The position numbers and the translations under genes were made by a program. Positions 1 to 7,792 of a DNA stretch of 64,000 bases are shown here, piece by piece. The DNA comes from Gemmatimonadota bacterium (lineage in GTDB: Bacteria > Gemmatimonadota > Gemmatimonadetes > Gemmatimonadales > GWC2-71-9). The notes under the pieces were generated by a model that did not search any database, had not been told where the DNA came from, and was given only the letters and a program-made list of their open reading frames with translations. Numbering within the stretch: the first letter of the stretch is position 1; the number at the start of each line of letters is the position of its first letter. The DNA is taken from contig JANYAG010000025.1 in NCBI GenBank assembly GCA_025361465.1, positions 1 through 64,000 on the forward strand, in the 5' to 3' direction.

Positions 1-2
1 CG

Positions 3-242
3 ACTGGCAACCCGGTGGCGCCGGTCATCAAGCTCGCCACCCACACCGCACTCGCCCGGCGCATGCCCGATACCGTTGACATCGATTGCGGCGCGGTGGT
101 GTCAGGCGAGGCCACGATCGACGAGATGGGCGAACGAATTCTCGACCTGGTGATCGAAACAGCCAGCGGCCGGTATCTCACCGCCGCCGAGCGGCTTGGT
201 CAGTGGGACTTCATTCCATGGAAGCGAGGGGTGTCGCTGTGA
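3..242 (+). CDS. UxaA-family sugar-acid dehydratase, C-terminal part (probable L-fuconate dehydratase)
   Basis: This is the last 79 residues of a gene that begins before the window; the frame is open from base 3. The ending fits UxaA/GarD-family dehydratases: a GNPVAPVIK segment, a PDTVDIDCG segment, and the family-typical C-terminus DFIPWKRGVSL. These enzymes dehydrate aldonates to 2-keto-3-deoxy acids. The next genes form the oxidative L-fucose route, so the inferred substrate is L-fuconate, giving 2-keto-3-deoxy-L-fuconate. Altronate or another aldonate is possible because the active-site half is missing. The stop overlaps the next start (GTGA), indicating translational coupling. Confidence 0.85.
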   Translation, partial: TGNPVAPVIKLATHTALARRMPDTVDIDCGAVVSGEATIDEMGERILDLVIETASGRYLTAAERLGQWDFIPWKRGVSL

Positions 243-1012
243 GTGACGCGTTCATGCTCAACCGCCGGCTGGCCGCGGTCACCGGTGCTGCCAGCGGCAT
301 CGGCCGGGCGATCGCCACCGAATTCATCCGCGCCGGTGCGCAGGTGCATTGCCTCGATCGCGACGGCGAAGCGGTCAAGGCCGCGGCGCTCGAGCTCGGC
401 TCGGCGGCAACCGCGCATCTGTGTGACGTGAGTGATGCGGCGGCAGTGCAGTCCACGTTCGCTGCCATCCAGGCCGCCCGCGGGCTCGACATCCTGGTCA
501 ACAACGCCGGCGTCTCGCATATCGGCAACGTCGAGACCACCTCGCCAGAGGATTTCGAGCGGCTCTTCCGCGTCAACGTGCAGGGCCTCTATCTCTGCAC
601 CCGTGCGGTGGTGGGTGGCATGGCGGAGCGCGGACATGGCGTGATCATCAACATCGCCTCGGTCGCAGGGACAGCAGGGCTCGCCGATCGCTTCGCCTAC
701 TCGATGACCAAGGGCGCCGTGGTCGCGATGACGCTGTCGGTGGCGCGCGACTACGTCCAGCGCGGCATCCGCTGCAATAGCATCTCTCCCGGCCGAGTCC
801 ACACGCCGTTTGTCGACAACTACCTGGCACGCACCTATCCCGGCCGCGAAGCCGAGATGTTCGCCAAGCTCGCCGCAACGCAGCCGGTGGGCCGGATGGG
901 CCAACCCGAAGAAGTCGCCACCTTCGCCCGCTTCCTCGCCAGCGACGAAGCCGCCTTCATGACCGGCACCGATTACCCTATCGACGGCGGCTTCCTCCGC
1001 CTCCACGGTTGA
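239..1012 (+). CDS. SDR dehydrogenase, probable 2-keto-3-deoxy-L-fuconate dehydrogenase
   Basis: Classical short-chain dehydrogenase of 257 aa. It has the TGAASGIG nucleotide-binding loop near the N-terminus, NNAG, a catalytic Ser in NIASVAG, the YSMTK catalytic Tyr/Lys and a C-terminal DGG. The GTG start at 239 overlaps the upstream stop and has a GAGGGG ribosome-binding site; an ATG at 254 is the alternative. In the non-phosphorylating L-fucose pathway this step oxidises 2-keto-3-deoxy-L-fuconate to 2,4-diketo-3-deoxy-L-fuconate with NAD+. The assignment comes from its position between the dehydratase and the diketo-acid hydrolase, and from the other SDR in the operon fitting L-fucose dehydrogenase better. 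The exact substrate is inferred. Confidence 0.78.
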   Translation: MSDAFMLNRRLAAVTGAASGIGRAIATEFIRAGAQVHCLDRDGEAVKAAALELGSAATAHLCDVSDAAAVQSTFAAIQAARGLDILVNNAGVSHIGNVETTSPEDFERLFRVNVQGLYLCTRAVVGGMAERGHGVIINIASVAGTAGLADRFAYSMTKGAVVAMTLSVARDYVQRGIRCNSISPGRVHTPFVDNYLARTYPGREAEMFAKLAATQPVGRMGQPEEVATFARFLASDEAAFMTGTDYPIDGGFLRLHG

Positions 1013-1016
1013 TACC

Positions 1017-1886
1017 ATGAAACTGATCCGCTTTGGTCCCGTCGGCGACGAACGCGCCGGTATCCTCGACGCCGATGGCGCGCGCCGCGACACCTCCGCC
1101 TTTGGCGAGGACTGGGATGAAGAATTCTTCGGCAGCGATGGCTTGTCGCGATTGACCCAATGGCTCGAGGAGCACCACGCCGCACTGCCACGCGTCGCTG
1201 ACGACGTGCGCTGGGCCTCGTGCGTTGCCCGGCCGTCGAAGATCGTCTGCATCGGCCTCAACTACCGCGACCACGCCCGGGAAACCGGCGGGGCGATTCC
1301 GGTGGAGCCGATCATTTTCGCCAAGTCGACCTCGTCGCTGGTGGGTCCGTTCGACGATCTCTGGCTGCCGCCAGGTTCCACCAAGACCGACTGGGAAGTC
1401 GAACTCGCCGTGGTCATCTCGCGCCGCACCTCGCTGGTTGCCGAGGCCGATGCGATGAACTACGTCGCCGGCTACGCGCTCCACAACGACTACTCCGAGC
1501 GCGCTTTCCAGCTCGAGCATCACGGCCAGTGGTTCAAGGGCAAGAGTTGGGACACCTTCGCGCCATTGGGCCCCTGGCTTGCGACATGCGACGAGATCCC
1601 CGACCCGCACTCACTCAAGCTCTGGCTCACCGTCAATGGCGAACGGATGCAGGACAGCAGCACCGCGGAAATGATCTATGGCGTGCCGTTCCTCGTCAGT
1701 TACATCTCGCAGTTCATGACCCTGCTCCCCGGCGACGTGATCTCTACCGGAACGCCGGCCGGTGTCGGGCTGGGTTTCAAGCCGCCGCGCTATCTCGTGC
1801 CCGGCGATGTGATCGAGCTGGCGATCGATGGCCTAGGCACGTCCCAGCAGCGGGCCGTCGCCTGGGAAGCACGGCCGGGAGCCTGA
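1017..1886 (+). CDS. Fumarylacetoacetate hydrolase family protein, probable 2,4-diketo-3-deoxy-L-fuconate hydrolase
   Basis: A 289-aa protein with the FAH fold. The N-terminal third is variable; the catalytic domain starts at about residue 78 (KIVCIGLNYRDHA). The metal-site region DWEVELAVVI and the later STGTPAGVG loop are present. Family members cleave C-C bonds in diketo acids using a divalent metal. Here the expected reaction is hydrolysis of 2,4-diketo-3-deoxy-L-fuconate to pyruvate and L-lactate, which explains the lactate-oxidation genes downstream. It starts 4 bases after the SDR stop and ends 3 bases before the lactonase GTG. Ureidoglycolate lyase-type activity is the usual misannotation for this family. 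Confidence 0.85.
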   Translation: MKLIRFGPVGDERAGILDADGARRDTSAFGEDWDEEFFGSDGLSRLTQWLEEHHAALPRVADDVRWASCVARPSKIVCIGLNYRDHARETGGAIPVEPIIFAKSTSSLVGPFDDLWLPPGSTKTDWEVELAVVISRRTSLVAEADAMNYVAGYALHNDYSERAFQLEHHGQWFKGKSWDTFAPLGPWLATCDEIPDPHSLKLWLTVNGERMQDSSTAEMIYGVPFLVSYISQFMTLLPGDVISTGTPAGVGLGFKPPRYLVPGDVIELAIDGLGTSQQRAVAWEARPGA

Positions 1887-1889
1887 ACG

Positions 1890-2732
1890 GTGCGGATCGA
1901 CGCGCACCAGCACTATTGGCGCTTCGATCCGGTGCGGGACGGCTGGATCACGCCGGACATGGCGGTGCTGCAGCGTGACTTTCTCCCCGACGACGTGGCC
2001 CCGCTGGTCGCGGCGGCCGGAATCGACGGTGTGGTCGCCGTCCAGGCCGATCAGTCGCTCGCCGAGACCGAGTTCTTGCTCTCGCTGGCAGCGCGCCACC
2101 CGTTCATCCGCGGCGTGGTGGGCTGGATCGATCTCTGTGCAGCAGATTTGTCCGAAGAGTTGGCTCGGTGGCGTGGCAACCCGCTGCTGAAGGGGTTCCG
2201 CCACATCGCGCAGGGCGAGCCCGACGACTTCCTCGCCCGCAACGACGTGGTGGCAGGAGTCGCGGCGCTCGGGCGTCACGGTTTCAGCTACGACATCCTG
2301 ATCTACCCGCGCCAGCTCGCCGCGGCCGAGCAACTGGTCGCCCGGTGCCCGGATGTCCGGTTTGTGCTCGATCACTGCGCCAAGCCGCCGATCGCCGGCG
2401 GCGACATCACCGAATGGCAACGAGGGCTCCACCGACTCGCACGGCACCAGAACGTCACCTGCAAACTGTCCGGCCTGGTGACCGAGGCGTCCTGGAGCAG
2501 GTGGACCGTCGCCGAACTGGTTCCGTGTCTCGACACGGCAGCCGAGGCCTTCGGCACCGGGCGATTGATGTTCGGGTCGGACTGGCCGGTCTGCCTCCTC
2601 GCCGCGGACTATCCCAGAGTGGTTTCGGTGGTCGCCAACTGGGCCGGCCGGCTGACGGCGAGCGAGCAGGCAAGCATCTTTGGTGGCACGGCGATTTCAG
2701 CATACCAATTGGAGAGCCGCCATGGATCTTGA
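1890..2732 (+). CDS. Amidohydrolase-family lactonase, probable L-fuconolactonase
   Basis: A 280-aa amidohydrolase-2 (TIM-barrel) protein. The N-terminal IDAHQHYW carries the HxH metal motif, LDHCAKP contributes a later His, and FGSDWPV carries the C-terminal Asp. This pattern is that of COG3618 sugar lactonases, including L-fuconolactonase and L-rhamnono-lactonase. It would open L-fucono-lactone to L-fuconate between the dehydrogenase and the dehydratase. The GTG start at 1890 lies 3 bases after the previous stop. The 3' end overlaps the next start by 11 bases, so the genes are co-translated. Confidence 0.87.
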   Translation: MRIDAHQHYWRFDPVRDGWITPDMAVLQRDFLPDDVAPLVAAAGIDGVVAVQADQSLAETEFLLSLAARHPFIRGVVGWIDLCAADLSEELARWRGNPLLKGFRHIAQGEPDDFLARNDVVAGVAALGRHGFSYDILIYPRQLAAAEQLVARCPDVRFVLDHCAKPPIAGGDITEWQRGLHRLARHQNVTCKLSGLVTEASWSRWTVAELVPCLDTAAEAFGTGRLMFGSDWPVCLLAADYPRVVSVVANWAGRLTASEQASIFGGTAISAYQLESRHGS

Positions 2733-3492
2733 ACTGACCGGACGCGTCGTGCTCGTGACCGGCGGCGCCAGCGGCATTGGCGAAGCCATCACCCGCGCCC
2801 TGCGCGCCGAGGGCGCGCACCCCGTGGTGGTCGATCGCAACGCCGTGGCCAACGCCGCGCTCGCCGCGGAACTCCCCGGCCTGATCACCATCGCCGCCGA
2901 CCTGCGCGAGTCCGACGCCTGCCGTGATGCCGTCGCTGAAACAGTTCGTCGCGCCGGGCGGCTCGACGCGATCGTCAACAACGCCGGCGTCAACGATGGC
3001 GTCGGGCTCGAGCAGGGCTCGCCGGAGCGTTTCCGCGACTCCCTGCGCACCAACCTGCACCACTACTACGACATCACCCACTTCGCCCTGCCCCACCTCA
3101 AGGCAGCGCGCGGCGCAATTCTGAACATCTCCAGCAAGACCGCCGTCACCGGCCAGGGGAATACTTCAGGCTATGCGTCGGCCAAGGGTGGTATCCTGGC
3201 CCTGACGCGCGAATGGGCGGTGGAATTGCTGCCGTACGGCATTCGGGTCAACGCCATCATCCCGGCCGAAGTGATCACGCCGCAGTATCGCAGCTGGCTC
3301 GAGGGCTTCCCTGACCCAGAGGCAAAGCGCGCCAAGATTCTCGCACGCATCCCACTGGAACACCGAATGACCACACCGGAAGAGATCGCGGCGATGGCGT
3401 GCTTCGTCATCTCGTCCCGCACAGGACATCTCACGGGACAGCACCTGTACGTGGACGGCGGCTACGTCCATCTCGATCGCGCACTGACCTGA
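2722..3492 (+). CDS. L-fucose 1-dehydrogenase (SDR)
   Basis: A 256-aa SDR with the TGGASGIG cofactor loop, NNAGVNDG, a catalytic Ser in NISSKTAVTGQGNTSGY and the YASAK Tyr/Lys pair. The stretches ISSKTAVTGQGNTSGY, REWAVEL and VDGGYVHLDRAL closely resemble L-fucose dehydrogenases of the Burkholderia type as I remember them. The enzyme oxidises beta-L-fucopyranose to L-fuconolactone. I chose the ATG at 2722, which follows GGAGAGCC and gives the standard MDLELTGR N-terminus. A longer frame to 2680 would overlap the lactonase heavily. Confidence 0.86.
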   Translation: MDLELTGRVVLVTGGASGIGEAITRALRAEGAHPVVVDRNAVANAALAAELPGLITIAADLRESDACRDAVAETVRRAGRLDAIVNNAGVNDGVGLEQGSPERFRDSLRTNLHHYYDITHFALPHLKAARGAILNISSKTAVTGQGNTSGYASAKGGILALTREWAVELLPYGIRVNAIIPAEVITPQYRSWLEGFPDPEAKRAKILARIPLEHRMTTPEEIAAMACFVISSRTGHLTGQHLYVDGGYVHLDRALT

Positions 3493-3545
3493 ACCTTGCT
3501 GGTGCAGGTCCCGACATCCTCATCCCCCAGCCGTCCGGAGTCCCG

Positions 3546-4814
3546 ATGACCGATCGTGGTGCCCCGCTCACTGAACGCCGCTATGCGGTGCCATTCGTCC
3601 TGGTCACCTCGCTCTTCTTTCTCTGGGCCATTGGCGTCAACCTCAACGACATCCTGATTCCGCACCTGAAGAAGGCGCTCGACCTGAGCGACTTCCAGTC
3701 GTCCTTGATTCAGACGTCCTTCTTCGGCGGCTACTTCCTGATGGCCCTGCCGGCCGGCTGGATTATGCGGCGGATCGGCTACCGGCGCGGCATCTTGGTC
3801 GGTCTGGGCGTCTGCGCCTTCGGCGTGCTGCTCTTCCAGCCGGCCGCCGCCTCGCGCTGGTATCCCTTCTTCCTGCTCGCCCTCTTCGTGATGGCGTGTG
3901 GACAGTGCGTCCTCGAGGTCGCGGCCAATCCATACGTCACCGTACTCGGCCCCGTGCCGTCCGCCGCACGCCGGCTCAACACCGCGCAGACCTTCAATGC
4001 GCTTGGCGCGATGCTCACCCCGATCCTCGGCGCCCGGTTCATTCTCTCCGGTGTCGAACACTCCAAGGCCGATCTGAACACGATGACCCCCGCCGCCATC
4101 GAGACCTGGCGCGCCACCGAGGCCGGCGGGGTGCGGCTCCCCTACCTGATCATCGCGCTCTTCTTCCTGGTGGTTGGCGTGATGATCGCCCTGGCCAAGC
4201 TCCCCGAGGTGCATGAACCGGGAACTGGCACTGGGCGAGGGTTACGCGGCGCCTGGCAGCACGCCCATCTGCGCCGGGGTGTGCTGGCCCAGTTCTGCTA
4301 CGTCGGTGCCCAGATCGGGGTGGCGTCCTTTGTGATTCGCTTCGCGCAGCACGCCATTCCCGGGGTCCATGAACGCAGCGCCGCCTATTATCTGCAGTGG
4401 CATCAGGCCGGCTTCCTGATCGGCCGGGTGGTTGGTTCGATGATGATGAAGCAGGTCCCCGCCCCGAGGATGCTGGCCGGCACCGCCGTGCTCGGCGTGT
4501 TGGCCGCCGCCTTTGCCGCCACCGGGTCGGGCACCGCCGCAGTCTGGATGGTGGTGCTGCTTGGTGCATTCCACGCCATCCAGTTCCCCACCATCTTCGC
4601 GCTCGCCATCGATGGCCTTGGCGAGGATACCAAGCTCGGCTCGTCCCTGGTGGTCATGAGCATCGTCGGGGGTGCGATCATCCCCGCCCTGATGGGCGCC
4701 GTGTCCGACGCGAACGGCATCCAGTCCGCGTTCTGGATCCCGGTGGCCTGCTACCTGGTGGTGTTGCACTTTGCCGTGCGTGGCCATCGCCACACCCTCG
4801 CGGTGACGTCATGA
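3546..4814 (+). CDS. fucP: L-fucose:H+ symporter FucP-type MFS transporter
   Basis: A 422-aa major facilitator with about 12 hydrophobic segments. Family features are the cytosolic signature GWIMRRIGYRRG after helix 2 and the ECxxxxANPY-type segment QCVLEVAANPYVT, seen in FucP/GluP sugar symporters. The central loop is short, and a second-half loop VVGSMMMKQVPAPRM follows. It would import L-fucose with protons. The ATG at 3546 follows 53 bases of non-coding sequence after the dehydrogenase. Its stop overlaps the mutarotase start (ATGA). Another 6-deoxy sugar or galactose is possible, but the operon makes L-fucose the best guess. Confidence 0.88.
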   Translation: MTDRGAPLTERRYAVPFVLVTSLFFLWAIGVNLNDILIPHLKKALDLSDFQSSLIQTSFFGGYFLMALPAGWIMRRIGYRRGILVGLGVCAFGVLLFQPAAASRWYPFFLLALFVMACGQCVLEVAANPYVTVLGPVPSAARRLNTAQTFNALGAMLTPILGARFILSGVEHSKADLNTMTPAAIETWRATEAGGVRLPYLIIALFFLVVGVMIALAKLPEVHEPGTGTGRGLRGAWQHAHLRRGVLAQFCYVGAQIGVASFVIRFAQHAIPGVHERSAAYYLQWHQAGFLIGRVVGSMMMKQVPAPRMLAGTAVLGVLAAAFAATGSGTAAVWMVVLLGAFHAIQFPTIFALAIDGLGEDTKLGSSLVVMSIVGGAIIPALMGAVSDANGIQSAFWIPVACYLVVLHFAVRGHRHTLAVTS

Positions 4815-5155
4815 CGAATCGTTCCTGCCTCGCCCTCGACTTGAAGGACGACCCGGCCCTGATTGCCGAGTACTGTCACCTGCATGACCAGATCTGGCCT
4901 GAGATCGCCACAAGCATTCGCGCGGCGGGCATCGTCGCGATGGAGATCTGGCGCACCGGCAACCGGCTTTTCATGGTGATGGAGACCAACGAGCACTTCG
5001 ACGGAGCCGCCAAGGCCATCGCGGACGCCACCAATCCCATGGTGCAGGAATGGGAACAGTTGATGTGGCGCTTCCAGCAGCCGCTGCCGTGGGCCGACCG
5101 GGGACAGAAGTGGGTGCCGATGGAGAAGATCTTCGACTTGACCCGCCAGCCCTGA
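4811..5155 (+). CDS. RhaM-family (L-rhamnose mutarotase-like) L-fucose mutarotase
   Basis: A 114-aa protein of the RhaM/YiiL fold. It has the YCHLHDQIWPEI motif with the conserved His near residue 22, EIWRTGNRLFMVME in the centre, and the C-terminal WVPMEKIFDL. It interconverts alpha and beta sugar anomers so that the dehydrogenase receives the correct one. In oxidative fucose clusters a RhaM-like protein often takes the place of FucU. The ATG at 4811 overlaps the transporter stop by 4 bases, and lutA starts 7 bases after its stop. Confidence 0.85.
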   Translation: MTNRSCLALDLKDDPALIAEYCHLHDQIWPEIATSIRAAGIVAMEIWRTGNRLFMVMETNEHFDGAAKAIADATNPMVQEWEQLMWRFQQPLPWADRGQKWVPMEKIFDLTRQP

Positions 5156-5162
5156 CCACCTG

Positions 5163-5918
5163 ATGCGCGTGGCACTCGCGGTCCCCTGTTACGTCGACCA
5201 GCTCCGCCCAGAAGCGGCGCGGGCCACGCTCGTGCTGCTCGAGCGCCTCGGCTGCAAGGTAAGTCTGGCGTTCGATGCCCCATGCTGCGGCCAGCCGATG
5301 AACAACGCCGGGGCGGTAGCCGATGCCCGCGCCGCCGCGACCAACTGGGCGGCCAGTGCCGGGGTCTTCGACGTCGTCGTGATGCCGTCCGGAAGCTGCA
5401 CCCACCACGTCAGGCACCACCTGCCTGGCCTGGTCGACAACGACCGGGGAAACCACGCCGCACAAGTCACCTTCGAACTCTGCGAATTCATCACCGGCCC
5501 GCTCGGAATGGCGCACCTCCCGGGTCGCTTTCCCCACCGTGTCGCCATGCACCTTGGCTGTCACGCCCAACGCGGCCTCAGGCTTGGTGGTTCGAGTGAG
5601 CTGCACCAGCCAGTGAGCGGCCCGATGCATTCGCTCCTCTGCGGACTCGAGGGCCTTACCTTGGTTCCGCTCGACCGCGTCGATGAGTGTTGCGGTTTCG
5701 GTGGGTCGTTCGCGGTCGGTGAGCCCGAGCTGTCGGTGGCGATGGGACGTTCGCGGCTCGCCGATTACACCTCGCACCAGGCCGAGGTGTTGGTCAGCAG
5801 TGACCCCTCGTGCCTGCTTCACCTCGAGGGTGTCGCTCGATCCCCCCTCGTCCTGAGCGCAGCGAAGGACCTCCGCACCATGCACATCGCGGAGCTCCTT
5901 GAGGAGGCGACCCGATGA
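5163..5918 (+). CDS. lutA: L-lactate oxidation complex subunit LutA (CCG-domain protein)
   Basis: A 251-aa protein with two cysteine-rich CCG domains: DAPCCGQP near residue 40 and DECCGFGGSF near residue 175, with matching Cys in PSGSC and HLGCH. LutA (YkgE) works with LutB and LutC to oxidise L-lactate to pyruvate in the cytoplasm. Here it would dispose of the lactate from L-fucose. The C-terminal part is unusual: bases 5847-5873 are a copy of an interspersed repeat read in frame as LVLSAAKDL, just before the conserved MHIAELL. The insert adds about 9 residues without breaking the frame. lutB starts inside the stop codon (ATGA). Confidence 0.9.
   Translation: MRVALAVPCYVDQLRPEAARATLVLLERLGCKVSLAFDAPCCGQPMNNAGAVADARAAATNWAASAGVFDVVVMPSGSCTHHVRHHLPGLVDNDRGNHAAQVTFELCEFITGPLGMAHLPGRFPHRVAMHLGCHAQRGLRLGGSSELHQPVSGPMHSLLCGLEGLTLVPLDRVDECCGFGGSFAVGEPELSVAMGRSRLADYTSHQAEVLVSSDPSCLLHLEGVARSPLVLSAAKDLRTMHIAELLEEATR
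5847..5873. repeat. Interspersed repeat copy 1, inside lutA
   Basis: The core CCTGAGCGCAGCGAAGGACC is shared with copies near 8631, 14385 and 16407. This copy is a half element (one arm) of 27 bases, a multiple of three, and it encodes LVLSAAKDL in the lutA frame. Confidence 0.85.
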
Positions 5919-7288
5919 GCGCCGGCCATCCCGAGGCCGCCGCCGCGTTCCTGAACGACAGCGAGCGTGCCGCCTGGCACGACCAGGCACTCTGGTTCGT
6001 GCGCCAGCGACGCGACCGCGCCACCGACCTTCCCGAGTGGGAGGCACTGCGCGATCGGGCCGCCGAGCTGAAAGCCTACGCGATGGCCAATCTGGCCGGA
6101 TTATTGGAAGCTTTCGAGACACGCGCCACGGCCTCGGGGGTCACGGTGCACTGGGCCCGCGACGCCAAGGAGCACAACCGGATTGTCTTCGACCTCCTGC
6201 GCCAGCGGTCGGCCACCCGCGTGGCCAAGAGCAAGTCGATGCTTACCGAGGAGTGCCAACTCAATCCGTATCTCGCCGCCCGTGGTATCGAGGTGGTCGA
6301 CACGGACCTTGGTGAGCGCATTGTGCAGCTCGCCGGGGAAGCGCCAAGTCACATCGTTCTCCCGGCCATACACTGGAAGAAGGAAGAGGTTGGCACGCTC
6401 TTCCACACCCACTTCGGCACCCCCGCGGACGAGTCGTCTCCTGACGCGCTGGCCGCCGCCGCCCGCGAGCATCTTCGTGAGGTGCTGCTGCATGCCGACG
6501 CCGCGATCACCGGTGCCAACGCGATGGTGGCCGGGACGGGCGGTGTGGTGATCTGCACCAACGAGGGCAACGCCGACCTCGGCATGCACTCCGCGCCGAT
6601 CCACATTGTTTCGGTCGGTATCGAGAAGATCGTTGCCACGCTCGACGATCTCGGCGTGCTGCTGCGAGTCCTCGCCAGGAGTGCCACCGGCCAGCCGATC
6701 ACCGCGTACACCACCCACATCACCGCGCCTCGGCCCGGGGCCGAGATGCACGTCGTGCTGGTGGACAACGGCCGCTCGGCCCGTCTCGCTGATCCCGAGT
6801 TCCGCAGCGCGTTGCATTGCATTCGTTGCGGCGCCTGCCTCAACACCTGCCCGGTCTATCGTCGCAGTGGCGGCCACAGCTATCAGTACTCCATCGCCGG
6901 ACCCATTGGCGCCATCCTTGCGCCCGCGGTGGACCTGGACGCCCACCGCGCGTTGCCGTTCGCGTCAACGTTGTGCGGCTCGTGCAAGGATGTCTGTCCG
7001 GTGCGCATCGACATCCCGGTGCAGCTGCTGGCGTGGCGCGGGCGGATTGCCTCAGCCAACGCGCTCCCGAAGGGATACGCGGCCATCTTCGCTCGTCTGG
7101 GCGGCATCGTCGCTGATCGCACCCGTTTCGAGTCGGCTGGTCGTTGGGCGCGACGCGCACTCCGCTTCCTTCCCCCGGCCCTCCTGGCCGGTCGCTGGAA
7201 CCCGTGGACACGCGCCGGCCGCGAGCTGCCGCTGGCGCCGGCTCAGTCGTTCCGCGAGTGGGCGCGCCGCGAGGGAAGGGTCGAATGA
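5915..7288 (+). CDS. lutB: L-lactate oxidation iron-sulfur subunit LutB
   Basis: A 457-aa protein. The N-terminal two-thirds is an LUD domain (VAKSKSMLTEE, then FHTHFGTP and ITGANAMVAGTGG). It is followed by a pair of 4Fe-4S binding motifs, CIRCGACLNTCPVY near residue 302 and CGSCKDVCPVRIDIP near residue 354, and a C-terminal helical tail. This is the standard LutB/YkgF layout, and the protein carries electrons from lactate oxidation in the LutABC complex. Starts and stops overlap lutA and lutC by 4 bases each, so the three subunits should be made together. Confidence 0.93.
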   Translation: MSAGHPEAAAAFLNDSERAAWHDQALWFVRQRRDRATDLPEWEALRDRAAELKAYAMANLAGLLEAFETRATASGVTVHWARDAKEHNRIVFDLLRQRSATRVAKSKSMLTEECQLNPYLAARGIEVVDTDLGERIVQLAGEAPSHIVLPAIHWKKEEVGTLFHTHFGTPADESSPDALAAAAREHLREVLLHADAAITGANAMVAGTGGVVICTNEGNADLGMHSAPIHIVSVGIEKIVATLDDLGVLLRVLARSATGQPITAYTTHITAPRPGAEMHVVLVDNGRSARLADPEFRSALHCIRCGACLNTCPVYRRSGGHSYQYSIAGPIGAILAPAVDLDAHRALPFASTLCGSCKDVCPVRIDIPVQLLAWRGRIASANALPKGYAAIFARLGGIVADRTRFESAGRWARRALRFLPPALLAGRWNPWTRAGRELPLAPAQSFREWARREGRVE

Positions 7289-7785
7289 TCGCGCGCGCCG
7301 AGATTCTCGCCGCCATTCGTGCCGCCGAGGTGCCGCCGGCGCCTACCCCCGCACCAGTGCCTGATGCGGCCGACGCAGCCGACCTCCTCCAGCAGTTCCG
7401 GAGCACGCTTGAGAGCGTGGGTGGCGCGAGTGCCGTTTGCGAGCCGATGCAGGTGTTCGAAGAGGTGGTCTACACGCTGCTCGGTCCCGGTCGGCACGCG
7501 GTGGTCGTGTTGCCGGGTCGATTTGCGGTGGCCGAGAATGGTGCGGTGTATGTCGACGCAGACGACCTCACCAACCGCGCCGATGTGGTACTGGCTACCG
7601 AGTTGGTGCTGGTTGTACCGACCGGTGCGATTGTCGCCACAATGCACGAGGCGGTCCGACGGCTCCCGGCCGGATCTCGTTGTGGCTGGTTCTTGAGCGG
7701 GCCGTCAAAGACCGCCGACATAGAACAGGCGCTCGTGATCGGCGCCCAAGGCGCCAAGACACTTCTCGTCGTCTTCCGAGACTGA
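7285..7785 (+). CDS. lutC: L-lactate oxidation subunit LutC (LUD domain)
   Basis: A 166-aa LUD-domain protein, somewhat shorter than the usual LutC of about 200-240 aa. It has the AENGAVYV and LVVPTGAIVATMHEA segments and ends with SGPSKTADIEQALVIGAQGAKTLLVV, which is the family's C-terminal signature. It completes the LutABC set. The ATG at 7285 overlaps the lutB stop, and the frame upstream of it is lutB's own shadow. The shortness lies at the N-terminus, which is Ala/Pro-rich. Confidence 0.9.
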   Translation: MIARAEILAAIRAAEVPPAPTPAPVPDAADAADLLQQFRSTLESVGGASAVCEPMQVFEEVVYTLLGPGRHAVVVLPGRFAVAENGAVYVDADDLTNRADVVLATELVLVVPTGAIVATMHEAVRRLPAGSRCGWFLSGPSKTADIEQALVIGAQGAKTLLVVFRD

Positions 7786-7792
7786 ACACGCG

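Noticed and set aside
4971..6122. 383-codon minus-strand frame opposite lutA
   Set aside because: It is the antisense of an intact lut operon; the product is rich in Arg, Gly and His as expected for a shadow.
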